A stretch of DNA of 64,000 nucleotides, taken from positions 43,691 to 107,690 of the forward strand of contig JBNKDG010000011.1 of the NCBI GenBank assembly GCA_050288165.1. The letters run 5' to 3'. This DNA comes from JAPHTQ01 sp050288165. Lineage in GTDB: Bacteria; Pseudomonadota; Gammaproteobacteria; Thiohalomonadales; Thiohalomonadaceae. Below are positions 8,465 through 16,431 of this stretch, piece by piece; position 1 is the stretch's first letter; the number at the start of each line of letters is the position of its first letter. The position numbers were made by a program, and so were the translations under genes. The notes beneath the pieces were generated by a model. The model did not search any database. It was given only the letters and a program-made list of their open reading frames with translations, and was not told the DNA's origin.

Positions 8465-9415
8465 CTAAAGTCGATCAATATACGAACGGATCCGTTCAAG
8501 CAGCTCCTCAAAACTTGGCTGTTCCTGATAATACAGTGCAGCAGTTTCTTGATAACTCCTTTCGTACAATTCTCGTGTCTTGGCGTCTGAGAGCAAGAAC
8601 GCCTCATTCTCGGCAATCGGTATCTGATAATCTACTACCGGGAACCGAGTTTTCTTGTGCTCAAGATATACGTCTGTACCAATAAAGGCTTTGACACTTT
8701 CATCATCGAGCAAGCAATAGATATCGTAGTAATGCCGCATAAAGTTCTTTGGCATATCACCATTCGCTTGTTGGTTCCTGTATTTGGTTACTATCGTCTG
8801 CAACTTCTCGACAAACGTGTAACCGGGTTCATAGCAAGCAATCCCTGTAGCCTGATTGTCGATGACTGGCATTCCATGCTGCTTGGCAAAATCAAGGGGC
8901 CATGAGCTGATATCAACCTTGCGGTTTGGTGCCACCACATCAAATCCGACTTCCAGCAACACACCATCTTTCATGCCCATTGAAATCGGATTAATACCGG
9001 AATACCTCAAACGAATACCACCACTGCGAAATTTCGCATCATCGAAGGCATGATCACGTTCAACCTTATCAATACCATCAATGCTTATCTCGCGGGCCAG
9101 TTGGTCATAGAAAGCCTGGCGTTTTTCACAGTGCTGAGGTTTGTTCTGATTCTTTCCGATCGGCACATCAGCCTCAGGAGACGGTTCGATGCGGATATCA
9201 ATATCTTCGGAGAAGCGATGAATGATGCCAAAGCCTTTCGACAGGCTCGTGCCACCTTTGAGCTCGAAGGTATAGCCTTGTTGGGTCAGGCCATACAGGC
9301 AATGCATGATCCAGTAGTCTTTTTCTACCAAATCGGGAGCAATACCTTTTTCCTCGGCAACAGTCTGGATTAGCGCCTTGTAGTCTTGGTGACGATGCAG
9401 GTAATCAAGCGACAT
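8465..9415 (-). CDS. abiEii: AbiEii-type nucleotidyltransferase toxin
   Basis: 316 residues. It has the nucleotidyltransferase signature GGTSLSKG (residues 54-61) followed by the metal-binding DID (71-73), and EKDYW at 31-35, as in AbiEii/MenA-type toxins (PF08843). These transfer nucleotides to tRNA or otherwise block growth and can mediate abortive infection. The C-terminal RHYYDIYCLL (about 227-236) is also typical. The first codons overlap the end of the antitoxin gene by 11 bp, giving the usual antitoxin-first type IV toxin-antitoxin operon. It sits between an orphan Rhs tip and the recombinase operon, consistent with island cargo. Confidence 0.9.
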   Translation of the reverse strand: MSLDYLHRHQDYKALIQTVAEEKGIAPDLVEKDYWIMHCLYGLTQQGYTFELKGGTSLSKGFGIIHRFSEDIDIRIEPSPEADVPIGKNQNKPQHCEKRQAFYDQLAREISIDGIDKVERDHAFDDAKFRSGGIRLRYSGINPISMGMKDGVLLEVGFDVVAPNRKVDISSWPLDFAKQHGMPVIDNQATGIACYEPGYTFVEKLQTIVTKYRNQQANGDMPKNFMRHYYDIYCLLDDESVKAFIGTDVYLEHKKTRFPVVDYQIPIAENEAFLLSDAKTRELYERSYQETAALYYQEQPSFEELLERIRSYIDRL

Positions 9416-10004
9416 GAGTCACCGCTGTCTCATCAAGCGAGGCAAACAGTTTTTTGGCACGAACACCACCATAGCGCTGGACATCCCTCTTCAACGTGGA
9501 AGCGTCCATGTTAGCGACAACATCCCGAACGCGCCTCAGTACGGAATTCTGCTCTTCGGCGAGTTTGGTTACGTTGTTGACCAAATCGACCAGTAAAAAC
9601 GCCTCTGACAGTTCCCTGGGGAAGTAAGGTTTCATCTGAAAGTTGAAGACGCGGTTGCCCAGTTTGAATTTGCCGTGACGCTTGTGGTTGTAGACAACTT
9701 GCTCGTTGTAGAGCTGCGTTGTACCAACACCCAGCGCATTGTAGGCATTCGGCGAAAACAGCAAAAAATCATCCGTTTTCAAGAATGCCTCGACCAGCTT
9801 GCGATCCTCCGGGGTAGCCTTGCCGAATGATGTTTTCTTGGGGTATGCATAAACACCTTGGGAGACCTTCTGCAAGACCCCTTCTTTCACTAACTGCCTC
9901 AAATGGCGATCAACAGCATTACTCCACCGTGCCAAATCGGCTCGACGATACACTTGGCCCGGCTTCAGGTGCCGCCTCAACTCTTGCAATGCAGACATAC
10001 GCAT
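9405..10004 (-). CDS. abiEi: AbiEi-type antitoxin / transcriptional regulator
   Basis: 199 residues from ATG 10004 (alternatives: TTG 10010, ATG 9998). The N-terminal ~70 residues look like a winged-helix domain (YRRADLARWSNAVDRHLRQLVKEG). The C-terminal half is the AbiEi domain that neutralises the AbiEii toxin. In characterised AbiE systems the antitoxin binds inverted repeats in its own promoter; here an AT-rich 60-bp space (10011-10073) precedes the gene and could hold such sites. It overlaps the toxin gene by 11 bp. Length and order fit the family. Confidence 0.85.
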   Translation of the reverse strand: MRMSALQELRRHLKPGQVYRRADLARWSNAVDRHLRQLVKEGVLQKVSQGVYAYPKKTSFGKATPEDRKLVEAFLKTDDFLLFSPNAYNALGVGTTQLYNEQVVYNHKRHGKFKLGNRVFNFQMKPYFPRELSEAFLLVDLVNNVTKLAEEQNSVLRRVRDVVANMDASTLKRDVQRYGGVRAKKLFASLDETAVTHVA

Positions 10005-10073
10005 ACCCAATACTCGTTCTTACTATTTAGAATACATGAGACAAAATGATATGCCAACTTTTTAATTTAAAAT

Positions 10074-11024
10074 TCATGCACTACCTTGCTTGGCTGCTGG
10101 ATGGGTCTCGTAGTAGACCCGGCTTAAGTCCCTGATCGTCACATGGGTATATATCTGGGTAGATGAGATATCGCTGTGCCCCAGCATCTCCTGCACCTGC
10201 CGGATATCCGCACCATGCCTGAGCATCTCCGTGGCGGTCGCGTGGCGTAACAGGTGGCAGGCGCCTTTCTTATCGATACCGGACCTGACCACGCAATGGG
10301 TCACCATGTCCGTCACTTTGTGGGGATTCATCCTGTGGCCTGCCTCGGTCAGGAACAGGGCATCCCCGGAGGCCAGGCAGGCAAGCCTGGGACGTATCTC
10401 TTTCAGGTACCTCTCAACCCAATCCAGGGCACGACGTGCGATGGGCACATTCCGATCGTTCTTGTTCTTACCTTCCCTCACCATCAGGATCTGCCGCTGG
10501 AAATCGATATCTCGTATGTTGATGTTCACCAGCTCGATACGGCGGATACCAGTGGCGTAGAACACCTCAATGATCGCCCGGTTCCTGAGGCCCAGGCGGC
10601 CCATGATCAGGGCCTGCTCCAGTACCCGCTCTATGTCATCGACGGTGGGAATGTCCTTGGGTAGGCGGCGTGGAATCCTGGGCAGCCTGAATTTCTTGGC
10701 AAAGGTGCCATCGATGGCATCGTAGTAATCCATGGTTTTGACAAACTTGGTCACCGCCATCAGCCTGGCATATTGGGTACTGATATCCAGGGACTGTCCG
10801 TCACGCTTGCGGTGTTTGTTGAGATGACGCCGGTACTCTTCCAAAACCAATAAGTTGAGATCCTTGAGGTTGTAGATATCCTGAGTAGCTGCCCATCCAA
10901 TAAACTTCGCCAGCAAAACCCGTTTGGATTTTAACGTGGCATTGCTTTCCCCGAGGGCCATACAGTCCTCGAAATAGAACTCGGCACACTGGCCGAGTTC
11001 TTTTAGGTCGAGTTTCCGCTTCAA
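10074..11024 (-). CDS. Tyrosine recombinase (XerC/D-like integrase)
   Basis: 316 residues. It has a SAM-like core-binding domain (about 10-105) and a catalytic domain. Catalytic residues are visible: Arg161 in ATGIRRIEL, a Lys near 186-188, His257 and Arg260 in HLLRH, His283 in LGHSD and the nucleophile Tyr292 in IYTH. All are present, so the enzyme is probably active. The start is TTG at 11024, overlapping the stop of the upstream TOPRIM gene in TTGA, which implies translational coupling. It is the last gene of an operon with istA, istB and the TOPRIM protein. It may resolve or integrate the element that carries them. Confidence 0.9.
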   Translation of the reverse strand: MKRKLDLKELGQCAEFYFEDCMALGESNATLKSKRVLLAKFIGWAATQDIYNLKDLNLLVLEEYRRHLNKHRKRDGQSLDISTQYARLMAVTKFVKTMDYYDAIDGTFAKKFRLPRIPRRLPKDIPTVDDIERVLEQALIMGRLGLRNRAIIEVFYATGIRRIELVNINIRDIDFQRQILMVREGKNKNDRNVPIARRALDWVERYLKEIRPRLACLASGDALFLTEAGHRMNPHKVTDMVTHCVVRSGIDKKGACHLLRHATATEMLRHGADIRQVQEMLGHSDISSTQIYTHVTIRDLSRVYYETHPAAKQGSA

Positions 11025-12253
11025 TGCTCCAACCCATGGTTTGTTCCGGAGGTAATCGGCGCTGGGGTAATGCCGTAGTAGTACAGCCGGGCCAACATCC
11101 GAAGGACGGCATCCATACGTTCTTTCTGGGTCGTGAGTGAAATGACATGACCGGTGAAGACATTTTTCTCACTCATCAGAAAGTGTCGGTAGGATTCGAG
11201 CAATGGCGCAGCCAGCTCTGTAACCTGGTCAATTTCAACGGAGTAGCAATATTCCAGGAACCGCTCCAGGTGGATACGGCTGGTATTCAGCGTTCGAGAG
11301 GATTTGCCCGCCTGTTTCTGCTCTTCCAGGTAAAACTGCACACACTCATCCAACGTCATAGGATGATTAAGCCAATGTTCTGATGCGCTTGAAACCAACT
11401 CGCCGTATCGCGGTTTAAAGGACTCGGCTTCCCTAACCAATCGATTGAATGCCGCGGCGACATCACTATGCGACATCGCAAAGCGGTTCACGTCCTGTCC
11501 TAACGGCAACATCACACGACGGCATTGGATACCAATAGCATCAAGCGCCTGGGCAACCAGCAGCGCGTTATGATTGGCAGAGGGATTGTAGTCGAACGCG
11601 ATGTAGACACGACGCACTCCATCCTCAAGCAGGCGTGAAAGCTGATGCTCATTGAATCCCTGTACGCCCATTGTGGCGACCACGTTATCAATGCCTGCAC
11701 TGAGTAGCGTCAACGCATCCAGGGCGCTTTTACACAAGATCAGCGAAGTAGGCAGGGATTGCGTCGCATTAAAGAAAGACACCTGCTGCGCATTCCAGTA
11801 GAGGTGATAGGCCGGTGTACGCCGCTGGTGCTTGGCGCGACGACCGTAGGCACCAATGATTTGGCCTGCATGATTGGCGTAAGGAATAACCAGGGCACCT
11901 CGAAAGAACTCATGCCCTGTTTCCTTGAGCAATCCCAGTCGCTGCAAATGACCACGATTCCGGGAGCCCAGTAGGCACTTCGGTGACTGCAATTCGAAGC
12001 CCAGTGACCTGTCGGAAAAGCCGACCTTGAAGTGGTCGATATAGTCTCGGCTCACTTTCCGACTGGCCAGCATCTCCACCAATTCTGGCTGTGTTTTCAG
12101 CGTCTGGTGGTAATGCTCGAAGACCTGTTCGATCACCAGCAAATCCGGGTTATGTGCTTTGTCATCGTCCGCGCGTGTATCGTTCTGGAGGTGAACAAAG
12201 CTCTTTGCCTGCATCGCACTACTCAAGCTGTTTGTACTGTTCGTCTGGTACAT
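11021..12253 (-). CDS. Degenerate TOPRIM protein fused to integrase core-binding domain
   Basis: 410 residues. Residues 38-165 resemble the DnaG catalytic-core N-terminal part (RFxGALVIPY..GQIIGAYGRR), without the CHC2 zinc finger. Residues 170-255 align with TOPRIM. However, the catalytic Glu of the usual VEGYxD is Lys175 (LCKSALD), and the DxD is DYN (Asp221, Asn223), so metal-dependent catalysis is doubtful. Residues about 298-395 look like the N-terminal SAM-like domain of phage integrases. ATG 12253 has GAGGTG about 7 bases upstream, and this site overlaps the end of istB. The gene is therefore coupled to istB before it and to the recombinase after it. A DNA-binding or accessory role in recombination is inferred. 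Confidence 0.75.
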   Translation of the reverse strand: MYQTNSTNSLSSAMQAKSFVHLQNDTRADDDKAHNPDLLVIEQVFEHYHQTLKTQPELVEMLASRKVSRDYIDHFKVGFSDRSLGFELQSPKCLLGSRNRGHLQRLGLLKETGHEFFRGALVIPYANHAGQIIGAYGRRAKHQRRTPAYHLYWNAQQVSFFNATQSLPTSLILCKSALDALTLLSAGIDNVVATMGVQGFNEHQLSRLLEDGVRRVYIAFDYNPSANHNALLVAQALDAIGIQCRRVMLPLGQDVNRFAMSHSDVAAAFNRLVREAESFKPRYGELVSSASEHWLNHPMTLDECVQFYLEEQKQAGKSSRTLNTSRIHLERFLEYCYSVEIDQVTELAAPLLESYRHFLMSEKNVFTGHVISLTTQKERMDAVLRMLARLYYYGITPAPITSGTNHGLEH

Positions 12254-12262
12254 GATGTCACC

Positions 12263-12997
12263 TCACTTGGCTCTTTGGGATTTGCGCATGGACTCACCTC
12301 GCAGCTCGATACGGTGTGCACGATGCACCAGCCGATCGAGAATGGCGTCGGCCACGGTCGGCTCGCCCAGGTATTCATGCCACTGCTCAACAGGGAGTTG
12401 AGAGGTGATGAGGATGGAGCCATGGCCAATGTGGTCGTCAACCAACTCCAGCAGCTCATTGCGGCCACGCGCCGTCATCGGCGCCAGGGCCCAGTCGTCG
12501 AGAATGATGAGGTCCATCTTGGCCAGTTTGGTCCGCATCTTTCCCAAACTGCCGTCGGCATAGGCGATCTCCAGTTCCTCCATGAGTCGGGACAGACGCT
12601 TGTAGGTCACCGAGTGCCCCTTCCTGGCCGCCTGCTGGCCCAACGCGCAGGCCAACCAGGTTTTCCCTACGCCGGTCGGGCCGGTGATGATGGTGTTGAG
12701 GGATTTCTCGATCCAGTCACAGGTGGTCAATGTAGCGAACACCTGGCGATCGAGGCCGCGGTGGGCGCTGAAGTCGACATCCTCCGGACAGGCGGAGACC
12801 TTCAGTTTTGCGGCCCGTAGCAAGCGCTCCAGACGCCGATCGTCACGGTCATTGAGTTCCGCATCGACACACATTCCCAGGCGCTCGTCGAAGCTCAGGG
12901 CCTGTATGCTGGTGTTGGTACGCTGCTCCTCCAGGGCTTTGGCCATGCCAAAGAGACGCAGTTGTTTAAGCCGTTCTGTGGTTTGTGTCATCAGCAT
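12263..12997 (-). CDS. istB: IstB-like AAA+ ATPase (IS21 family helper)
   Basis: 244 residues from ATG 12997, with GGAGG upstream; the frame is open further, but only inside istA. The start MLMTQTTERLKQLRLFGMAKAL is typical of IstB N-termini. Walker A GPTGVGKTW and Walker B LIILDDWAL are intact. IstB is the DnaA/DnaC-like AAA+ partner that assembles on target DNA and stimulates IstA transposase. istA stops 1 bp before this start. Unusually, the next gene starts only 9 bp after its stop, with no room for an IS terminus. Confidence 0.92.
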   Translation of the reverse strand: MLMTQTTERLKQLRLFGMAKALEEQRTNTSIQALSFDERLGMCVDAELNDRDDRRLERLLRAAKLKVSACPEDVDFSAHRGLDRQVFATLTTCDWIEKSLNTIITGPTGVGKTWLACALGQQAARKGHSVTYKRLSRLMEELEIAYADGSLGKMRTKLAKMDLIILDDWALAPMTARGRNELLELVDDHIGHGSILITSQLPVEQWHEYLGEPTVADAILDRLVHRAHRIELRGESMRKSQRAK

Positions 12998-12998
12998 C

Positions 12999-14528
12999 TT
13001 ACTGTCCTCCGTTGGCGTAGTAGCCCGAGCCACGAACGTTGTCGTGCAGGGGGAGATTGATCTGGATAGGTACGTATGAGTCCAACTGCGCATCGAGGCG
13101 CCGCTGCAGGATCGAGCGGATACTCTTGGTGGTGAGTGAGCCGATCTGCTGTGCCCGCTGACAGGCCGCCTCAAACCGCTCAACGCCATACTCTTTGGCC
13201 AGGCGCTGCAACGGGGCACAGTAACGTATCCCCAACAGTGCATGCGGACGGCTGTCGAATTGATGCTGAATCACTGCCTCGGCGGCAGGGCCAATGGCGC
13301 GGGCCCATTTGATGAGCAGCTCAGGGGTTTGTTCGGCATAGTGCCGGTGCGCACTGGGCTGGTGAGATGGGGTAGTAGTGTGGCCACCGACTTCATAGCT
13401 GCGCGGATGGCTCGCGATACGCTTGCCCTTGTGGTACAGCTCGACAATATTGGCCGTGACTCGCGCCTCTACCTGTGAACTGATCAGGGCATGCGGTACC
13501 GAGTAGTAATGGTCTCGCACACGCATGTGATAGTCGGGGCCGATCTTGTGCGCAGAGGTCCATTCGGCAAACTCGAACGACTCCGTCGGCAGCGGCTTCA
13601 ACAGCGGCTTGTCCAGTTCCTCAAAGCGCGAGCGCCGGGTACCCGGCAGCCTTTTGAAGGGCCGCTCATTGAGCTGACGAAGCAGCTCGGCAATGGCATC
13701 GTTGATCTCTTCAACGCTGAAGAACTTTCTGTGACGAAGCCGGGCGAGAATCCAGCGTGAGACCAGCAACACACCGTTTTCCGCCTTGGCCTTGTCTTTC
13801 GGATGACGCACCCGGGCCGGAATGATCACAATCTGGTAGTGCTTGGCCATCTCCAGATAGGTGCGGTTTAGTTCAGGATCAGCGCCGGGACGGGTCACGG
13901 CGGATTTCAGGTTATCGGGAACGACAATCTGAGGTGTGCCATGGATGAACCGGAACATCCGATTGTGGGCCTCGATCCAATCCGGTAGGGATTGTGATCG
14001 TAAAGCGCAGGCAAACGAATAACTGGAGCACCCCAGGACACCGACAAAGATCTGCGCCTTGTTGACCTCACCAGTTTCGGCATTGGTGTAGGGGATCGTT
14101 TGACCAGCAAAGTCCACATAGACACATTCGCCGGCACGATGGTCCTGGCGCATCGTGATATCCAGCTTGCCGACATATTGTCGGTAGTAGTGAGTGAACT
14201 GGGAGTAGCCATACGCATGCCCAGGATTGGCCAGCCTATAGTCTTCCCAAAGGAGTTGCAGGGTGACATGGGGATACTGCATCTCGCGGTGGATGGCAGC
14301 CCAGTCAGGCATGCGTTTGTTTTCGATGCGGAATCGTTTGCTTTTGAGCATTCCTTCGATTTCGGCATCATCCATTGCATCGATTGCCAACCAATCCAGG
14401 GGAAGTCCATTAATGAGCCCCCTGTAACGTTTGACGGTGTTGTGCGAAATACCAACGGTGCGTCCGATCATGCGATTGGACATATTTGTCGCGAAAATAT
14501 ATCGCAGGGTTTCTCTGTGTTTGTTCAT
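12999..14528 (-). CDS. istA: IS21-family transposase IstA
   Basis: 509 residues from ATG 14528 (AGGTGG upstream; a GTG at 14537 is also in frame). It has an N-terminal helix-turn-helix (NRMIGRTVGISHNTVKRY) and an rve/DDE catalytic domain with the first Asp in YVDFAGQTI, the second in VVPDNLKSAV and the Glu in KDKAKAENGV. The C-terminal Mu-transposase-like domain is followed by basic residues. Length is normal for IstA. It heads the operon istA-istB-TOPRIM-recombinase, all on the minus strand. Confidence 0.92.
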   Translation of the reverse strand: MNKHRETLRYIFATNMSNRMIGRTVGISHNTVKRYRGLINGLPLDWLAIDAMDDAEIEGMLKSKRFRIENKRMPDWAAIHREMQYPHVTLQLLWEDYRLANPGHAYGYSQFTHYYRQYVGKLDITMRQDHRAGECVYVDFAGQTIPYTNAETGEVNKAQIFVGVLGCSSYSFACALRSQSLPDWIEAHNRMFRFIHGTPQIVVPDNLKSAVTRPGADPELNRTYLEMAKHYQIVIIPARVRHPKDKAKAENGVLLVSRWILARLRHRKFFSVEEINDAIAELLRQLNERPFKRLPGTRRSRFEELDKPLLKPLPTESFEFAEWTSAHKIGPDYHMRVRDHYYSVPHALISSQVEARVTANIVELYHKGKRIASHPRSYEVGGHTTTPSHQPSAHRHYAEQTPELLIKWARAIGPAAEAVIQHQFDSRPHALLGIRYCAPLQRLAKEYGVERFEAACQRAQQIGSLTTKSIRSILQRRLDAQLDSYVPIQINLPLHDNVRGSGYYANGGQ

Positions 14529-14552
14529 CTGAACCACCTTTTTGAGGTCAGT

Positions 14553-14580
14553 ACATGGCCCTGACCCGGCAGGGCCATGT
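14553..14580. promoter_or_regulatory. Perfect 11-bp inverted repeat upstream of istA
   Basis: ACATGGCCCTG at 14553-14563 is the perfect inverted complement of CAGGGCCATGT at 14570-14580, around a 6-base centre. It starts 25 bp upstream of the istA ATG. It could be an operator, a translation-blocking hairpin protecting against impinging transcription, or part of the element's terminus. Between 14529 and 14833 I otherwise see only the hairpin at 14710-14745 and no gene. Confidence 0.5.
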
Positions 14581-14709
14581 CAGTGAGAACAAAACAGTGA
14601 GGCGAACGACTCCATCGTGATGGTTGTCATGCCATCAACGCCTTGACAGGTTGGAGCCGGGATACGATACTTTTGAGCGTCGAGATGAGATTTCGATGTT
14701 CAAAAGAAG

Positions 14710-14745
14710 AAGGCTTGGGGATCGTGAGTTCCCAGGCCTTTTTTG
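14710..14745 (+). terminator. Terminator-like hairpin in istA upstream region
   Basis: AAGGCTTGGGGA pairs with TTCCCAGGCCTT (two non-Watson-Crick positions), and the descending arm runs into six T residues on the plus strand. No plus-strand gene precedes it. It may end transcription entering from outside, or terminate a short untranslated RNA. Confidence 0.45.
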
Positions 14746-14833
14746 TATCTGTGCGTCACACCCACTGAAGTCTTGTCTATTTACACTCAGTTACGCTACG
14801 TCATAGTCACCTCCTGTTGCTGTTGTCCACACA

Positions 14834-15094
14834 TTAGCTTTCGACCTTGTTCCGTTGTTCGGCAAGCCAGGTAGCAACATCCTTTGTCAGGGCGAACTTG
14901 CCGCGGCGATTCTCCAGCGGGAACACCTTGATCGGCACGGTGCCGCGTGACAACGCCTGCCTGAATGCATCCATGCTGGGATAGCCCAGCGCCTTTCTCA
15001 GGGCGTCTCCCGATAGCATAGGGCCGTATTGCCCCAGCAAATCGCTCTCCAGCACTTCCGCAAGTGATCGCATTTCCAGTTCTTCTCTATTCAT
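14834..15094 (-). CDS. Small putative DNA-binding protein
   Basis: 86 residues from ATG 15094 (ATG 15100 and further upstream starts are also in frame). The middle (GDALRKALGYPSMDAFRQALSRGTVPIKVFPLENRRGKFA) looks like a helix-turn-helix followed by a beta-hairpin, as in small regulators of mobile elements; this is a judgement by eye. It is divergent from the 319-residue gene at 15244, sharing a 150-bp intergenic region with TGTGAC repeats. Function unknown; a regulator of the divergent gene is a reasonable inference. Confidence 0.55.
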   Translation of the reverse strand: MNREELEMRSLAEVLESDLLGQYGPMLSGDALRKALGYPSMDAFRQALSRGTVPIKVFPLENRRGKFALTKDVATWLAEQRNKVES

Positions 15095-15107
15095 GGTCAT
15101 AACTAAA

Positions 15108-15230
15108 TGTGACTGTTCGGGTATCAATAATCCTAGGACAGTCAATAACGTACACCAGTAGTAATCTTTTGTTTAATTTCTTTACTCTATTTCCTCTGCT
15201 ATACAGTAACGAGATGTGACTAACTGTGAC
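15108..15230. promoter_or_regulatory. Divergent promoter region with TGTGAC direct repeats
   Basis: TGTGACT occurs at 15108, 15215 and 15225. The last two copies are 10 bp apart, one helical turn, and lie just before the ribosome-binding site (GGAGGG, 15232-15237) of the 15244 gene. The AT-rich stretch 15165-15205 could hold promoters for both directions. Operator function is inferred. Confidence 0.35.
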
Positions 15231-15243
15231 TGGAGGGAAATCT

Positions 15244-16203
15244 ATGGACAAGGATAGTTGCCACGGGCGTCGACGTGGGCGCCCCCCGCGCAATGATATC
15301 GAGACGGTCAGTACAATCGCCTGGTTTAAATGCGCGAGTCATAAACTTGGGAAGAACAGTGGGTATGCGTTTGAGCAGAAATTTTGCCAGGGGAAAATTT
15401 CCACGCGCGATGATGGGTCAATACAGCGCCCTCGCAGGTTCGATTATTACAAATCCGGACTTCACACACCCAACAGAAGCGCTATCGACATGGTGGATGA
15501 GGCGTGCTCGGGAACCAAAGCTATTATTGAACTTCCGCTCTGGGAAGTGACCCGATCGCCCTGTACCGATCTCAACAAGCTCTATGCGCAACTCCACAGA
15601 CTGCGCCCGGAATTGGTCGATCTGCTGTTTTATCGCATCCGAAATGGAGCGTCGGGATATGAGCGCCGCCAAATCGATTATATGACTACATTCCAGACGC
15701 TCAAGAAAGAGGGTGACATAGAGGCACTCACCGCGTGTATAGGCCTGATACAGGAAGCAAAATACTATGGTTACGAAGCCATGGACTTCATGTACACCAA
15801 ACCGACGTTCGCGGTCTTTCGTCGCGCAGTTTCAGAGAGCCCACTGTATTTGGTTGCCGAGGAATTTTTTGAGTATTTCATGGAACATATACTTAACACT
15901 CCTGCTGCAGATGAAATCCGAACCAATGTGAGTTCGGAGATTATTAACGGTTTAATATGGTCCACCATATACAGACTGGATTTGATCGATGATCTCAGGA
16001 TTCTTCGCAGTGGCAAGTATCCACCAAGATCGTGCCTGCATATCGCAGAACGATACCTCACGATTCCTGTTATCAGGGAGATTGGCGATTTGCAGACAGA
16101 TGACCAGTGGGATGGGATATACAACAAGCTTCCAGCCATCAGGAATCTGACCAGAGCGCTAAAACGGTGGGAAACCAAGAATATGCCTGTGACCAGGCAT
16201 TAA
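15244..16203 (+). CDS. Hypothetical protein, island gene
   Basis: 319 residues from ATG 15244, with GGAGGG 6 bases upstream; an in-frame GTG at 15226 is less likely. The basic N-terminus (CHGRRRGRPPRND) resembles an AT-hook (GRRRGRPP), suggesting DNA contact. The rest is predicted mostly alpha-helical, with no membrane segment or signal peptide. I do not recognise a family. It is the only plus-strand gene of the accessory island and is divergent from the small putative regulator at 14834. Confidence 0.6.
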   Translation: MDKDSCHGRRRGRPPRNDIETVSTIAWFKCASHKLGKNSGYAFEQKFCQGKISTRDDGSIQRPRRFDYYKSGLHTPNRSAIDMVDEACSGTKAIIELPLWEVTRSPCTDLNKLYAQLHRLRPELVDLLFYRIRNGASGYERRQIDYMTTFQTLKKEGDIEALTACIGLIQEAKYYGYEAMDFMYTKPTFAVFRRAVSESPLYLVAEEFFEYFMEHILNTPAADEIRTNVSSEIINGLIWSTIYRLDLIDDLRILRSGKYPPRSCLHIAERYLTIPVIREIGDLQTDDQWDGIYNKLPAIRNLTRALKRWETKNMPVTRH

Positions 16204-16213
16204 TTCTGCTGAA

Positions 16214-16395
16214 AGTGGTCAATAGCGTAACGGTGGGCAGGGGTAATTGGATTGGCTGGTCACAGCTATTCAGCCCAGCTGGTCAATCTTGTCGGAATCC
16301 GCACCTGCAGGCGCCGGACCCAATTGCCCACCGTTCCGGCAAGAATTGACCACCGAAACCGGCGAAGGCTGACCAGGGTTCTGCTATTGACCACT
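16214..16395. mobile_element. 182-bp non-autonomous IS21-like element (MITE)
   Basis: AGTGGTCAATAGC at 16214-16226 and GCTATTGACCACT at 16383-16395 are a perfect 13-bp inverted pair. Each end continues into further GTGGTCA / GGTGGGCA repeats, as expected of IS21-type termini. The right arm (16304-16395) is the same sequence found alone at 2671-2761 and 7021-7113. There is no coding capacity. It separates the 15244 gene from the secreted protein gene downstream of the full-length rhs. Confidence 0.65.
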
Positions 16396-16431
16396 AAATC
16401 CCTTCATTCTGTTTGGTATTGCTTAGTATGA

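Noticed and set aside
12998..13243. Extended N-terminus for IstB reaching 326 residues
   Set aside because: The extra 82 residues are the istA 3' end in another frame. IstB proteins are about 245-260 residues and ATG 12997 has a strong GGAGG.
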